Source of the DNA: Apodemus sylvaticus
Taxonomy: Eukaryota > Chordata > Mammalia > Rodentia > Muridae
Direction of reading: 5' to 3'
Assembly (NCBI RefSeq): GCF_947179515.1
Contig: NC_067472.1
Span: 170,675,107 to 170,739,106, forward strand
Length of the DNA stretch: 64,000 nt
Both the position numbers and the translations under genes were made by a program. Every line of letters begins with the position of its first letter. Position 1 is the stretch's first letter. The notes beneath the pieces were generated by a model that was not told where the DNA came from, searched no databases, and was given only the letters and a program-made list of their open reading frames with translations. Positions 63,975 through 64,000 of this stretch are shown here, in pieces.

Positions 63975-64000
63975 AGGTCAGCAAGGCGGCTCAGTTGTTA
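63975..64000 (+). mobile_element. Start of a tRNA-derived SINE at the window edge
   Basis: 'aggtcagcaaggcggctcag' followed by 'ttgtta' looks like the A-box head of a B3/B2 element cut by the window end. Confidence 0.45.

Overview
This is a piece of a rodent genome, most probably from a Mus species. The SINE, LTR and LINE content points there: B1 elements of the mouse 7SL-derived type, full tRNA-derived B2 and B3 elements, a complete MT-type (ERVL-MaLR) LTR element, and mouse-type L1 3' ends. The species within Mus cannot be fixed by eye. The window is dominated by interspersed and tandem repeats, and only one protein-coding gene can be supported.

The gene is kallikrein-related peptidase 4 (Klk4), on the minus strand from about 24.6 kb down to about 19.5 kb. 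It has a TATA-type promoter (24621-24630), a non-coding first exon (24537 to about 24598) and five coding exons (24086-24157, 21896-22061, 21417-21667, 21196-21332, 20379-20531). A poly(A) signal lies at 19539-19544. The spliced frame is 771 nt (256 residues plus stop), with an intact His73/Asp118/Ser209 triad, Asp203 as trypsin-like S1 residue, 12 cysteines and three N-glycosylation sequons. Klk4 is the enamel-matrix serine protease of maturation-stage ameloblasts.

Klk4 is unusually rich in minisatellites: a 34-bp array inside its predicted 3' UTR, a ~21-bp G-rich array in intron 2, a (GA)n(GAG)n tract in intron 1, and 36-bp and 20-bp arrays 0.5-1.8 kb upstream of the promoter.

Region by region: 1-19 kb is intergenic, with L1 and LTR fragments, B1/B2/B3 SINEs, a 510-bp TG-rich tract (10.6 kb) and a 730-bp CA-rich tract (17.3 kb). 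19.5-24.6 kb is Klk4. 25-27.4 kb holds minisatellites and a CTTT tract. 27.4-64 kb shows no exon I can recognise. It holds SINEs, LTRs, a strand-asymmetric G-rich 20-bp array (37.4-37.8 kb), a CpG-rich patch (40.7-40.9 kb), two L1 fragments, a complete MT element with an ACTAC target-site duplication (45909-47886), an 86-bp near-perfect direct duplication (54.2/55.0 kb), a possible retrocopy (53 kb) and three copies of an unnamed dispersed repeat. By comparison with the human kallikrein locus, Klk5 may lie beyond the right end, but this is inference.

I found no evidence for a new multi-gene system. The most testable observations are the in-frame, stop-free 84-nt intron 4 of Klk4 and the tandem arrays in and around this gene. 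All repeat-family names are from memory of consensus features, not from a database search.
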